Source of the DNA: Mycolicibacterium sp. J2
GTDB lineage: Bacteria > Actinomycetota > Actinomycetes > Mycobacteriales > Mycobacteriaceae
DNA: 64,000 nt
Assembly (NCBI RefSeq): GCF_026240945.1
Contig: NZ_JAPFPY010000015.1
Location: 48,614 to 112,613, forward strand
Direction of reading: 5' to 3'
The notes beneath the pieces were generated by a model. It was given only the letters and a program-made list of their open reading frames with translations, had not been told where the DNA came from and ran no database searches. Positions 28,103 to 36,705 of the stretch are shown here, piece by piece. Position 1 is the first letter of the stretch. Every line of letters starts with the position of its first letter. The translations under genes were made by a program, and so were the position numbers.

Positions 28103-29736
28103 CGGCGCCCCACCGCAGTGGCCAGCGGGCCGCCCTCGGTCTCGGCGAGCACCGGGCGGTTACCGCCGAAGCCGGGTATCAGGGACGCACCGTTGTAGCT
28201 CACCAGTGTCTGGGCCAAACCGAGAATCAACACGGCCGTGATCGTAGTGAACCCGACCCACAGCTGCGGATAGATGAGGACGCCGGTCGCCCCGCCTGCC
28301 ACCCAGGCCAGCTGCAACAGCGACTCGGACCGGCCGAAGGCCGACGCCCGGGACTTCTCCGGCAGGTCGTCTTGCAGCGACGCGTCCAGCGACGCCTTCG
28401 CGATGGCGCTGGCACCGGAGGTGACCAAGGTGGCCAGCGCGGCCACCAACAGGTTGCCGGTGACGGCGGCGGCCAATGCCATCACCGTCACCGCGATGGA
28501 GGCACGGGTGACCAGCAGGGCGGGCCTGCCGAGTTTGAGCCGGGCGGCGGTGAAGTTGCCGACGAAGTTGCCGATACCGGCCGCCGCCCCGATCAGACCG
28601 AGGATCCGCAACTGCTCCCACCCGCCGTCACCATGCGATTTGGCGACGAAGGCCGGATACAGGAACAGGAAGCCGACCATCGCCTTGATGGTGCAGTTGC
28701 CCCACAACGACGTGATGATGTTGCGGCCCAAGGGTTGACGCTCCTTGGCCGGCCGGCGCAAGGCCTCGGTCTCACCACCGTGATAGCTCAACGTGGTGGG
28801 CACCTCGCCGGCTGTCACCTCGACCCACTTCGGGATCCGCATCGACAGCACAGCCCCGACCACGGTCACCGCCACCAGCACGTATAGCGCCCCGGGCAGT
28901 TGGGCCATGTTGAGCAGGTATTCGGCGCCGGCCGCGATCGCCCCGCCGGCCATGGTGCCGCCGAGCAGGCTGAACATGGTCAGCCGCGAGTTCACCCGCA
29001 CCAGGTCGATCGTGGGCGGCAGCACCCGTGGGGTCACCGCACTGCGCAGCACCGAGAAACTCTTGGACAGCACCATCATGCCCAGCGCGCACGGGTAGAG
29101 CACCCAGGACGGGTAGCTCCCGGTGGCGCCGTCGTAGTTGCCGATCAACACCACGGCCAGCACGGTGCGCAACGCGAACGACATGGCCAGCGCCACCCGG
29201 CGGCCGTGCTGGAGGCGGTCCAGTGCCGGGCCGATCAGCGGGGCGATGATCGCGAACGGCGCGATGGTGATGAGCAGGTACAGCGCCACCTTGCTCTTGC
29301 TCTCGCCGGAGGCCGCCGCGAAGAACAAGGTGTTGGCCAGGGCCACCGCCATCGCCGCGTCGACCGCCGAGCTGGCAACCACCGGCCAGGTCAGGGCCGT
29401 CAGGCCCGATTTGTCGGCACCGTCGGCGGTCGCGGCCCGGTGCACCAGGTCGTACATCTTGGTGCCCATCTCGCGGCTGCGCGCAGCGGCGGCGCGGGTG
29501 ACCGTGACCTTCTCGCCGGCCGACGCGCCCACGCCGGACCGGGTCCGCGGCGGCGGGTCGGTTCGCGGCCGGGCCGACTGGTCGTCCAGCGGGGGCAGCC
29601 AGCGGTTGGCGCTCGGTCCGGACGGTGGATGCTTGCGCCGGCCGATATCACCGTCGCTGGGATAGTTCGCCATGCCGGGGTGCTCACCGTCGGACGGCGG
29701 CCGCGGTGGGTGGTAGCGGGGATCCCGGGAAGGCAC
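28099..29736 (-). CDS. MFS transporter with long cytosolic N-terminus (Rv0876c-type)
   Basis: 545 residues: a hydrophilic, Pro/Arg-rich first 100 residues, then about 12 membrane segments. Hallmark conserved loops are PLIGPALDRLQHGRRVAL and KSFSVLRSAVTPRVLP. The family is conserved in mycobacteria with unknown substrate. It is paired with the DUF2771 gene by an ATGA overlap. The long N-terminus could be trimmed if an internal ATG is used (for example around residue 22). Confidence 0.85.
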   Translation of the reverse strand: MPSRDPRYHPPRPPSDGEHPGMANYPSDGDIGRRKHPPSGPSANRWLPPLDDQSARPRTDPPPRTRSGVGASAGEKVTVTRAAAARSREMGTKMYDLVHRAATADGADKSGLTALTWPVVASSAVDAAMAVALANTLFFAAASGESKSKVALYLLITIAPFAIIAPLIGPALDRLQHGRRVALAMSFALRTVLAVVLIGNYDGATGSYPSWVLYPCALGMMVLSKSFSVLRSAVTPRVLPPTIDLVRVNSRLTMFSLLGGTMAGGAIAAGAEYLLNMAQLPGALYVLVAVTVVGAVLSMRIPKWVEVTAGEVPTTLSYHGGETEALRRPAKERQPLGRNIITSLWGNCTIKAMVGFLFLYPAFVAKSHGDGGWEQLRILGLIGAAAGIGNFVGNFTAARLKLGRPALLVTRASIAVTVMALAAAVTGNLLVAALATLVTSGASAIAKASLDASLQDDLPEKSRASAFGRSESLLQLAWVAGGATGVLIYPQLWVGFTTITAVLILGLAQTLVSYNGASLIPGFGGNRPVLAETEGGPLATAVGRR

Positions 29737-29823
29737 AGCTCCGATTGTCCCTTACCGAGACGGCTGCGGCGGGAAGCCCACCGGTGTGGCTCCGGTGGGC
29801 ATGGTCAGGCAATATTGGACGCG

Positions 29824-30735
29824 ATGGACACAGGAACCGACACCGTCGCCGATCTCACCGACCAGGCAGAACCGCACACGCTGCGCTCACCCGAGCTGGA
29901 GGCGTTGCTGCTCGGTGCGGTCGAGGCCGCCCGCACCGCGATCGAGGAGTTCAGCGGCGCCGACGCCGTCGGCGAATATCTGGGTGCGGTGTTCGACGAC
30001 CCGACCGCCGCCACCCACCGCTTCCTCGCGGTGCTGCCCGGCTATCAGGGCTGGCAGTGGGCGGTGGTGGTGGCGGGTTACCCCGGCACCGACCGCGTGA
30101 CCATCAGCGAGGTGGTGCTGGTGCCCGGCCCGACCGCGCTGCTGGCGCCGCAGTGGGTGCCGTGGGACGAGCGGGTGCGCCCCGGTGACCTGAGCCCCGG
30201 CGACCTGTTGGCGCCGCCGGCCGACGACCCGCGGCTGGTGCCCGGCTACCTGGCCAGCGGCGACGACGAGCAGGACGAGGTGGCAGCCGAGATCGGCCTG
30301 GGCCGCCGCAAGGTTCTGAGCCTGGAAGGCCGGCTCGACGCGGCGCAGCGCTGGCATGACGGCGAGTTCGGTCCCGGTTCGGCGATGGCGCGCGCGACTC
30401 GGCGGGTGTGCCGGGATTGCGGGTTCTATCTGCCGTTGGCCGGTTCGCTGGGCACGGTGTTCGGCGTGTGCGCCAACGAGATGTCCGCCGACGGCCGGGT
30501 GGTCGACAGCGAGTACGGCTGCGGGGCGCATTCGGACACCCCAGCCCCGGCGGGGACCGGTTCGCCGCTGTACGACCCCTACGACGACGGGGTGCTCGAA
30601 CTCGCGGAGATCCCGGCCGCCAGCGAGGGGCCGGCAGTCCCGGAACGCCCGGCAGTCCCGGAAAACCCGGAAAACCCGGCAGATCCGGAGAGCCCGGAAA
30701 GCCAAGAAGGCTCCCCGACCCCCGTCGGCTCCTAG
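29824..30735 (+). CDS. DUF3027-family protein
   Basis: 303 residues from ATG at 29824. The core LPGYQGWQWAVVVAGYPG and VPWDERVRPGDLSPGDLL mark the family (Rv0877). A zinc-ribbon-like CRDCGFYLPL...CANEMSADGRVV...GCGAHS with four Cys/His ligands follows at about 195-240. The C-terminus is a PEN/PES repeat-rich acidic tail. Its stop overlaps by 4 bases the stop of the convergent SRPBCC gene. Function unknown. Confidence 0.85.
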   Translation: MDTGTDTVADLTDQAEPHTLRSPELEALLLGAVEAARTAIEEFSGADAVGEYLGAVFDDPTAATHRFLAVLPGYQGWQWAVVVAGYPGTDRVTISEVVLVPGPTALLAPQWVPWDERVRPGDLSPGDLLAPPADDPRLVPGYLASGDDEQDEVAAEIGLGRRKVLSLEGRLDAAQRWHDGEFGPGSAMARATRRVCRDCGFYLPLAGSLGTVFGVCANEMSADGRVVDSEYGCGAHSDTPAPAGTGSPLYDPYDDGVLELAEIPAASEGPAVPERPAVPENPENPADPESPESQEGSPTPVGS

Positions 30736-31196
30736 CGTCCGGCGGTTTCCGCGGCCGTCTTGATCCGCTGCAGCGATGCGTTCATACCGGCCAGCAGTTC
30801 CTGCTCGAAGGTGGGAACCCCGCCCATGAACCGGTCCACGAGCATGGTGGGAACGGGCTTGAAGCCCTCGGGTGCCCGGCGGCTCTCGACCACCCTGGTG
30901 CCTCCGCCGTCGAGCGGCTCCAGTTCGTAGCTCCACTGCATGGCGTTGAGATCGACGCGGAAGGCCAGCGCGCGCTCCGGTTCCAGCTCGGTGATGGTGC
31001 ACGTGGTCGGCCAGAACAACTTGTTGCGCCGGTTGAGGTTGATCGCCTTGGCGCCCACCCGGGTGCGCCCGAGCACCTTCATGACCCGGCACTGCGGACT
31101 CCACTGCGGCATCCGGCGCAGGTCCGAGATCAGCGCCCACACCGTGGACACCGGGGCGTCGATGTCGATCTGTGCTTGCAGGAGAGGCGAACCCAT
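30732..31196 (-). CDS. SRPBCC (START-like) family protein
   Basis: 154 residues from ATG at 31196, preceded by AAGGAAA. The fold opens with QIDIDAPVSTVWALISDLRRMPQWSPQ, typical of the polyketide-cyclase/START-like ligand-binding family. It probably binds a lipid or aromatic ligand; function unknown. Co-oriented with the small DUF2530 gene upstream (10-base gap). Confidence 0.85.
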   Translation of the reverse strand: MGSPLLQAQIDIDAPVSTVWALISDLRRMPQWSPQCRVMKVLGRTRVGAKAINLNRRNKLFWPTTCTITELEPERALAFRVDLNAMQWSYELEPLDGGGTRVVESRRAPEGFKPVPTMLVDRFMGGVPTFEQELLAGMNASLQRIKTAAETAGR

Positions 31197-31206
31197 GGTG
31201 TTTCCT

Positions 31207-31470
31207 TCAGTCGACGAGGCCGCGCTGCGCGCCCCGGTCGCCCCGGCGGGCGGACCGTAGCTGCAGCAGGAAGATGCACGTGCCGAGCAGCCCGACACCG
31301 AGCCCGGCGACCGCGACGGGCCGCCAACCGTGCAGGGCCGGGACCGTGAACGCCAGCGCGACGGCGACGAGCCAGCCGGTCGCGATCGCGATGATCACCG
31401 GCACCGGCTCCAGGAGCCGGGCCGGCAAGGCCGGCGGCTCGATCGGCGTCTGGCTGGTGGCTTCTGACAT
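31207..31470 (-). CDS. DUF2530-like small membrane protein
   Basis: 87 residues from ATG at 31470, with two membrane segments (about 24-44 and 52-72) and a basic C-terminus. Matches the Rv0879c position. Longer readings on this strand run through the divergent MarR gene and are not credible. Function unknown. Confidence 0.8.
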   Translation of the reverse strand: MSEATSQTPIEPPALPARLLEPVPVIIAIATGWLVAVALAFTVPALHGWRPVAVAGLGVGLLGTCIFLLQLRSARRGDRGAQRGLVD

Positions 31471-31527
31471 CGCTTCACAACCTAGCCTCACCACTTCCCG
31501 GCTGTCCTCTGGGTATTCTCTTGCCCT

Positions 31528-31965
31528 GTGACAGACGTCGACTCCAGGTTGTCGAGCGATCTGTCGCTGGCCGTGATCAGGTTGGCCCGGCAGCTGCGGT
31601 TCCGCAGGCCCGATTCCCCGGTCTCGCTGTCCCAACTTTCGGCGCTGGCCACGGTGGCCAAAGAAGGCCCCATGACGCCTGGCGCCCTGGCCATCCGCGA
31701 ACGGGTCCGCCCGCCGTCGATGACGCGCGTGATCGCGTCGCTGGTGGATCTGGGCTTCATCGATCGCGTCGCCCATCCCGACGACCGCAGGCAGGTGCTG
31801 GTGTCGGTCTCACCCGCCGGCCACGACCTGATCGAGGCCGAACGCAGGGCCAGTCGGGAATGGCTGCAGCAGCGGCTGGCTGAACTCACCCCCGAACAGC
31901 GCCGGACCCTGCTCGAAGCCGCCGACCTGATGTTGGCGATCGTGGACGAAAGCCCGGCGAGCTGA
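31528..31965 (+). CDS. MarR family transcriptional regulator (Rv0880-type)
   Basis: 145 residues, GTG start. The winged-helix region includes MTPGALAIRERVRPPSMTRVIASLVDLGFI and the wing DRVAHPDDRRQVLVSVS. Divergent from the DUF2530/SRPBCC pair across 57 bases. M. tuberculosis Rv0880 is a pH-related MarR regulator. The downstream SpoU gene begins at the stop codon. Confidence 0.9.
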   Translation: MTDVDSRLSSDLSLAVIRLARQLRFRRPDSPVSLSQLSALATVAKEGPMTPGALAIRERVRPPSMTRVIASLVDLGFIDRVAHPDDRRQVLVSVSPAGHDLIEAERRASREWLQQRLAELTPEQRRTLLEAADLMLAIVDESPAS

Positions 31966-32774
31966 CCAACGTCATCGATATCGCGGACGCGGCCGATCCG
32001 CGGCTGGACGATTTCCGCGACCTCAACAGTGTCGATCGCAGGCCCGATCTGCCCAGCGGCAAAGGGCTGGTGATCGCCGAGGGTGTGCTGGTGGTGCAGC
32101 GCATGCTGGCGTCCCGATTCAGGCCCCGCGCGATGCTGGGCACCGATCGCCGGTTGAGCGAGTTGGCCGCCGACCTGGCGGATGTGGACGTGCCGTACTA
32201 CCGGGCCAGCGCCGAGGTGATGGCAGAGGCGATCGGGTTCCATCTCAATCGCGGTGTGCTGGCCGCCGCTCCGCGTCCGGCCGAGCTGACGGTCGCCGAG
32301 GTGCTGGCCGGCGCGCGCACCGTCGCGGTGCTCGAAGGTGTCAACGACCACGAGAACCTCGGATCGATCTTCCGCAACGCCGCCGGGCTGGATGTGGATG
32401 CCGTGTTGTTCGGCACCGGTTGTGCCGACCCGCTGTACCGGCGGGCGGTGCGCGTCTCGATGGGGCATGCCCTGCTGGTGCCCTACGCGTGGGCGCCATC
32501 CTGGCCGGGCGAGCTGAAAACCCTGCGGGACAATGGTTTCCGTGTGCTGGCGATGACCCCGAATCCGGCCGCCGCGACGCTGGCCGAGGCGATGGCGGAG
32601 TTGACCGACGACAAGGTGGCCATCCTGGTGGGAGCCGAGGGGCCGGGCCTGACCGAGCACACCATGCGGGCCGCCGATGTGCGGGTGCGTATCCCGATGA
32701 CGCGGGGCACCGATTCGCTGAATGTCGCCACCGCCGCCGCGCTGGCGTTCTACGAGCGGGCTAGGGTGAGCTGA
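31962..32774 (+). CDS. SpoU/TrmH-family RNA 2'-O-methyltransferase
   Basis: The reading frame is open from before 31962. Coding similarity starts around NVIDIADAADPRLDDFRDLN (31968 onward), giving about 270 residues, but no ATG/GTG/TTG exists in frame between 31926 and the GTG at 32070. A CTG at 31962, overlapping the marR stop in the form CTGA, is the best candidate. The SPOUT knot motifs are LEGVNDHENLGSIFRNAAG, VGAEGPGL and IPMTRGTDSLNVATAA. It methylates a ribose of rRNA or tRNA. Start is uncertain; a short form from 32070 (234 residues) would lack the N-terminal substrate-binding region. Confidence 0.8.
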   Translation: MTNVIDIADAADPRLDDFRDLNSVDRRPDLPSGKGLVIAEGVLVVQRMLASRFRPRAMLGTDRRLSELAADLADVDVPYYRASAEVMAEAIGFHLNRGVLAAAPRPAELTVAEVLAGARTVAVLEGVNDHENLGSIFRNAAGLDVDAVLFGTGCADPLYRRAVRVSMGHALLVPYAWAPSWPGELKTLRDNGFRVLAMTPNPAAATLAEAMAELTDDKVAILVGAEGPGLTEHTMRAADVRVRIPMTRGTDSLNVATAAALAFYERARVS

Positions 32775-33067
32775 TGTCCGGCGACAACACGCCATCGCGG
32801 GGAACAACGCAGCCCTGGGGCACCGGCCTGACCGTCGCGGGATTCGTGGCCGCCGTGACCGCCGCCGCGATCGTCGTGCTGAGCGTCGGTCTGACGCGGG
32901 TGCATCCCCTGCTGGCCATCGGGCTGAACCTGGTGGCAGTCGGCGGCCTGGCGCCCACGGTGTGGGGCTGGCGGGCCCGGCCGGTGTGGCGCTGGTTCGT
33001 GCTGGGATCCGGGATCGGGGTGGCGGTCGGCTGGATCGCGTTGCTGGGGCTGCTCGTCAGCCGTTGA
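32774..33067 (+). CDS. DUF2537-like small membrane protein
   Basis: 97 residues with three membrane segments (about 18-38, 45-63 and 72-94). Its ATG overlaps the upstream stop codon (TGATG), so it is coupled to the SpoU gene. Matches the Rv0882 position. Function unknown. Confidence 0.85.
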   Translation: MSGDNTPSRGTTQPWGTGLTVAGFVAAVTAAAIVVLSVGLTRVHPLLAIGLNLVAVGGLAPTVWGWRARPVWRWFVLGSGIGVAVGWIALLGLLVSR

Positions 33068-33120
33068 CTCGGCGCTCAGGGCCATCCGTACTCGGACGTT
33101 GTCGCCCTCAGCGCCAAGTC
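33066..33120. terminator. Hairpin between the DUF2537 gene and sepH
   Basis: Seventeen-base arms (33066-33082 and 33104-33120) complementary at 15 positions, with a 21-base loop. Located between the convergent stop codons, overlapping the last two bases of the DUF2537 stop. No U tract. Confidence 0.55.
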
Positions 33121-33158
33121 AAGCGCTCAGCGGTGTTGTCTGCTCTTCGCGCGAGCGC

Positions 33159-34013
33159 TCATCGCTGCGTACCGGAGCGCACGCCCAGCAGCACGTCCTC
33201 CCACGCCGGCACCGTGGCGCGGGCCTTGCGACTGCGGGCGGGCTTGGGTGCCGGCTCGGCGGGCTGCGGCGCGGGTTCCTCGGTCGGCGTGTGCGCGGCC
33301 GGCGGCGCGGTGGGCGCCTCGACAGGCGCGGGTGCCGGCTCGGGGGCCACCGCGGGAGCGGGAGCCGGCGCGGCGACCGGTTCGAAATCCAGCTGCGCCA
33401 CCGCAGCCACCGGTCGTAGCGGACGGGTGAAGTTCGGGTCGATCAACTCGGCCGCCCGCTCGTCGAACGCCGTCACCGTGCCGCCATGCGACCCGGGAGT
33501 GAACCGGAAATGCGCCTGCAGGTCCGACCGCCCGGCCTTCCACGACAGCTGCACCGTCCATCGGCCGTCCTCGTTGCGCCAGGCGTCCCACGTCGTGGAA
33601 TCGGGATCCAGGCCGCGCGAGATCAGCGCCGAGGTCACGGTCTCAAGCAGGGTGAGCACCGCGGGGCCGTCGGCCAGCACGGGGTGTGCGGCGGTGGCCA
33701 GCTCCGCGGCACGGGCGCGCTCCAGCAGCACGGGGTTGGCGAATCGCTGCACCCGGTCGATATCGGCGCCGGTGATCGCCGCGACCTGCTCGACCGATGC
33801 ACCCGCACGAATTCGGGACTGAATTTCTTTGGGGCGCAACGTCGTCGGTACCTCTACCTCGATCTGGGTTTGGTTGGAGGTGGCCTTGTCGCCGCGCACG
33901 GCGGCACGCAACCGGTTATCCACCCGAATGACGTATTTCTCGCCGGCGTCCGCCGCCTCGCAGATCAGCCGCTTGCCGTCCACGTCCAGCCCGACGACCT
34001 TGAGTTCGCGCAT
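33159..34013 (-). CDS. sepH: Septation protein SepH
   Basis: 284 residues. The N-terminal DUF3071 region MRELKVVGLDVDGKRLICE is followed by RPKEIQSRIRAGASVEQVA, a helix-turn-helix-like element. The middle domain ends near residue 200, and an Ala/Pro-rich tail with KPARSRKARATVPAWEDVLLG follows. SepH binds FtsZ and stimulates its assembly in Streptomyces and mycobacteria. Matches the Rv0883c position. Confidence 0.9.
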   Translation of the reverse strand: MRELKVVGLDVDGKRLICEAADAGEKYVIRVDNRLRAAVRGDKATSNQTQIEVEVPTTLRPKEIQSRIRAGASVEQVAAITGADIDRVQRFANPVLLERARAAELATAAHPVLADGPAVLTLLETVTSALISRGLDPDSTTWDAWRNEDGRWTVQLSWKAGRSDLQAHFRFTPGSHGGTVTAFDERAAELIDPNFTRPLRPVAAVAQLDFEPVAAPAPAPAVAPEPAPAPVEAPTAPPAAHTPTEEPAPQPAEPAPKPARSRKARATVPAWEDVLLGVRSGTQR

Positions 34014-34089
34014 ACTGACCTCCTGCGGGGCACCCTACCGCGTTATCCGGTTGTTACCGGGCTGACACGCAGGCCGGTGGTCATCCCGC

Positions 34090-35196
34090 TCAGATTCGCT
34101 CGACGACCCAGTCGATGCAGGTGGTCAGGGCGCTGATGTCGTCGGGTTCGACGGCCGGGAACATCGCCACCCGCAATTGGTTGCGGCCCAGCTTGCGGTA
34201 CGGCTCGGTGTCGACGATCCCGTTGGCGCGCAGCACCTTGGCCACCGCGGCGGCGTCGACATCATCGTTGAAATCGATGGTGCCGACCACCTGCGAACGC
34301 AGCGCCGGATCGGCCACGAACGGCGTCGCGAACGATGCCGCCTCGGCCCACGAGTACAGCCGCTGCGACGAGTCGGCGGTGCGCTTGACGGCCCAGTCCA
34401 ACCCGCCGTTGCCGTTCAGCCAGTCCAGCTGCTCGGCGAGCAGGATCAGCGTGCCGATGGCCGGGGTGTTGTAGGTCTGGTTCTTCAGGCTGTTGTCCAC
34501 CGCGATGGGCAGCGACAGGAAGTCGGGCACCCAGCGGTCCGTCGCGGCGATGGCCTCGATGCGGGCCAGCGCGGCCGGTGAGAGCACCGCGATCCACAGG
34601 CCGCCGTCACCGGCGAAGTTCTTCTGGGGGGCGAAGTAGTAGGCGTCGGCGTCGCGGATGTCGACGGGCAGGCCGCCGGCCGCCGAAGTGGCGTCGATGA
34701 GCACCAGGGCGTCACCGGCCGGCCGCTGCACCGGCACCGCGACCCCGGTCGAGGTCTCGTTGTGGGCCCACGCGACGACGTCGACCGACGGGTCCGAGGT
34801 GGGCTCCGGCGCGCTGCCGGCGTCCGCCTTGATGATGATCGGATCGCCGACGAACGGGTTCTTGGCGACGCACGAGGCGAACTTCGAGCTGAACTCGCCG
34901 TAGGTGAGGTGCAGCGAGCGCTTGTCCACCAGGCCGAACGCGGCGGCATCCCAGAACGCGGTCGAGCCGCCGTTGCCCAGGACGACCTCGTACCCGTCGG
35001 GCAGTGCGAACAGTTGGCGCAGCCCGTCGCGGACCCGGCCGACGAGGTTCTTCACCGGCGCCTGGCGGTGCGAGGTGCCGAACAGGTCGCCGGCCGCGGC
35101 GAGCGCCTGCAGCTGTTCGGGGCGCACCTTCGACGGCCCACAGCCGAACCGTCCGTCGTGCGGCTTGATATCGGCGGGGATCGTCAGTTCGGCCAT
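34090..35196 (-). CDS. serC: Phosphoserine aminotransferase SerC
   Basis: 368 residues from ATG at 35196; an upstream start at 35223 would add nine residues. A mycobacterial-type class V aminotransferase: it opens DIKPHDGRFGCGPSKV, the PLP aspartate lies in VLIDATSAAGG, and the PLP-binding lysine is in YYFAPQKNFAGDGG. It converts 3-phosphohydroxypyruvate to phosphoserine. Matches the Rv0884c position. Confidence 0.93.
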   Translation of the reverse strand: MAELTIPADIKPHDGRFGCGPSKVRPEQLQALAAAGDLFGTSHRQAPVKNLVGRVRDGLRQLFALPDGYEVVLGNGGSTAFWDAAAFGLVDKRSLHLTYGEFSSKFASCVAKNPFVGDPIIIKADAGSAPEPTSDPSVDVVAWAHNETSTGVAVPVQRPAGDALVLIDATSAAGGLPVDIRDADAYYFAPQKNFAGDGGLWIAVLSPAALARIEAIAATDRWVPDFLSLPIAVDNSLKNQTYNTPAIGTLILLAEQLDWLNGNGGLDWAVKRTADSSQRLYSWAEAASFATPFVADPALRSQVVGTIDFNDDVDAAAVAKVLRANGIVDTEPYRKLGRNQLRVAMFPAVEPDDISALTTCIDWVVERI

Positions 35197-35679
35197 GGCG
35201 TTCAGATTATCGGCCCGCGCCACCGGTCAAGACGGCCGGTGTGGGTCAGGGCGCCTGCGGCACCACATAGGTCGGCTGGAACGGATTCTGGCCGTTCTCG
35301 ATGGCGATGGCCCGCAGGTAGGCGTCGACGTCGGGATAGCCGGCGATCTCGGCCTGTTTCTGCAAGGCACGCTGGCGAGCCAGTTCGGTCTGGGCCTGCG
35401 CGGCCGTGCGGGCGTTTGAGTGTGTCGCGGAGGTGGTATTTACACCCCAAAACAGGTGTTCGGGACGAGGTGTGACGCACTCCCAGCAACCTCGAGGGCT
35501 GTGACCAGAAGCACTTTTGTGTTCGCGATCACAGGTCCTATCGTGGCTCTGGCTGCTGGACTGACGCCGACACCGGATTCTCAGCAAATGCTCACGCGGA
35601 GCCTGTGGACTTCTACCCGATACCTGCGGTACCGTCTAGACAACAAGCCGGTCAATGTAAACCTCGTGGAGGAATTCCG
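35197..35679. other. Intergenic region between serC and the diiron oxygenase gene
   Basis: 483 bases. The first 230 carry a minus-strand reading frame (see the 35246-35430 entry). The rest should hold the promoter of the diiron oxygenase gene; TGTGGACTTCTACC near 35603 and GTACCGTCTAGAC near 35631 are AT/GC-unremarkable and I do not assign a -10/-35. A strong RBS (GGAGGAATTCCG) ends the region at 35668-35679. Confidence 0.5.
35246..35430 (-). pseudogene. C-terminal remnant of an unidentified protein
   Basis: The frame ending at 35246 reads TAAQAQTELARQRALQKQAE followed by a stretch ending QNPFQPTYVVPQAP. This has strong protein-like character: an amphipathic Ala/Gln/Arg helix and a Pro-rich end. 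There is no start codon close by; the only in-frame ATG (35587) is preceded by 50 implausible residues with a high Cys/Arg/Ser content. I read this as the 3' end of a deleted gene, or a short gene with an unrecognised start. No family assigned. Confidence 0.4.
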
Positions 35680-36696
35680 ATGGCTAGAACGAAGATGATC
35701 CGGCGTTGGCGCAAGAACATGGACGTCAGCGACGACACCCAGTATGTCGAGATGCTCACCACCCTGTCCGAGGGTTCGGTGCGCCGGAATTTCAACCCCT
35801 ACAAGGACATCGACTGGGACTCGCCGGAGTTCGCTGTCACCCCGAACGATCCGCGCTGGGTACTGCCCGCCACCGACCCGATCGGCCAGCATCCCTGGTA
35901 CCAGGGGCAGAGCTTGCAGCGCCAGATCGAGATAGGCATGTGGCGCCAGGCCAACGTCGCCAAGGTCGGCCTGCACTTCGAGTCCATCCTCATCCGCGGT
36001 CTGATGGAGTACGCCTTCTGGACGCCCAACGGCTCGCCGGAGTACCGGTACTGCCTGCACGAGGCGGTCGAGGAGTGCAACCACACCCTGATGTTCCAGG
36101 AGATGGTCAACCGCATCGGGGCTGACGTGCCCGGTATGCCGCGCCTGCTGAAGTGGATCCAGCCGGGCATCCCGCTGGTCGCCGGACCGATGCCCATCCC
36201 GTTCTGGTTCGGCATCCTCGCGGGCGAAGAGCCCATCGACCACACGCAGAAGAACGTGCTGCGTGAGGGTAAGGCGCTGCATCCGATCATGGAGCGCGTG
36301 ATGGCGATCCACGTCGCCGAGGAGGCCAGGCACATCTCGTTCGCGCACGAGTACCTGCGCAAGCGGGTGCCCGAATTGTCGCGCCGCAAGAGGTTCTGGC
36401 TGTCGATCTACGTACCGATCGTGATGCGCATCCTGTGCTCGGCGATCATCGTGCCGCCGCGCTCCTTCTGGAAGGAGTTCGACATCCCGCGCTCGGTGCG
36501 CAAGGAGATCTTCTTCAAGTCGCCGCAGTCGCGCCAGATGCTGCGTGACATGTTCGGCGACGTGCGGATGCTGGCCCACGACAGCGGCTTGATGAACCCG
36601 GTTTCGAAGCTGGTCTGGCGGATTTGCCGGATCAACGGTTCGCCGAGCCGCTATCGCAGCGAGCCGCAGCGCGAGCACCTGGTCTCGGTCGCCTGA
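35680..36696 (+). CDS. AurF-like diiron oxygenase (Rv0885-type)
   Basis: 338 residues from ATG at 35680, with GGAGG upstream. Ferritin-like iron ligands appear in EECNHTLMFQEM and EEARHISFAHEYL, the paired ExxH motifs of the p-aminobenzoate N-oxygenase (AurF) family; a third glutamate is in HFESILIRGLMEYAF. Expected to be an O2-activating di-iron enzyme with unknown substrate. The ferredoxin reductase fprB follows after 9 bases and may supply electrons, a functional pairing that the constant adjacency supports. Confidence 0.88.
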   Translation: MARTKMIRRWRKNMDVSDDTQYVEMLTTLSEGSVRRNFNPYKDIDWDSPEFAVTPNDPRWVLPATDPIGQHPWYQGQSLQRQIEIGMWRQANVAKVGLHFESILIRGLMEYAFWTPNGSPEYRYCLHEAVEECNHTLMFQEMVNRIGADVPGMPRLLKWIQPGIPLVAGPMPIPFWFGILAGEEPIDHTQKNVLREGKALHPIMERVMAIHVAEEARHISFAHEYLRKRVPELSRRKRFWLSIYVPIVMRILCSAIIVPPRSFWKEFDIPRSVRKEIFFKSPQSRQMLRDMFGDVRMLAHDSGLMNPVSKLVWRICRINGSPSRYRSEPQREHLVSVA

Positions 36697-36705
36697 CGCA
36701 GCCCT

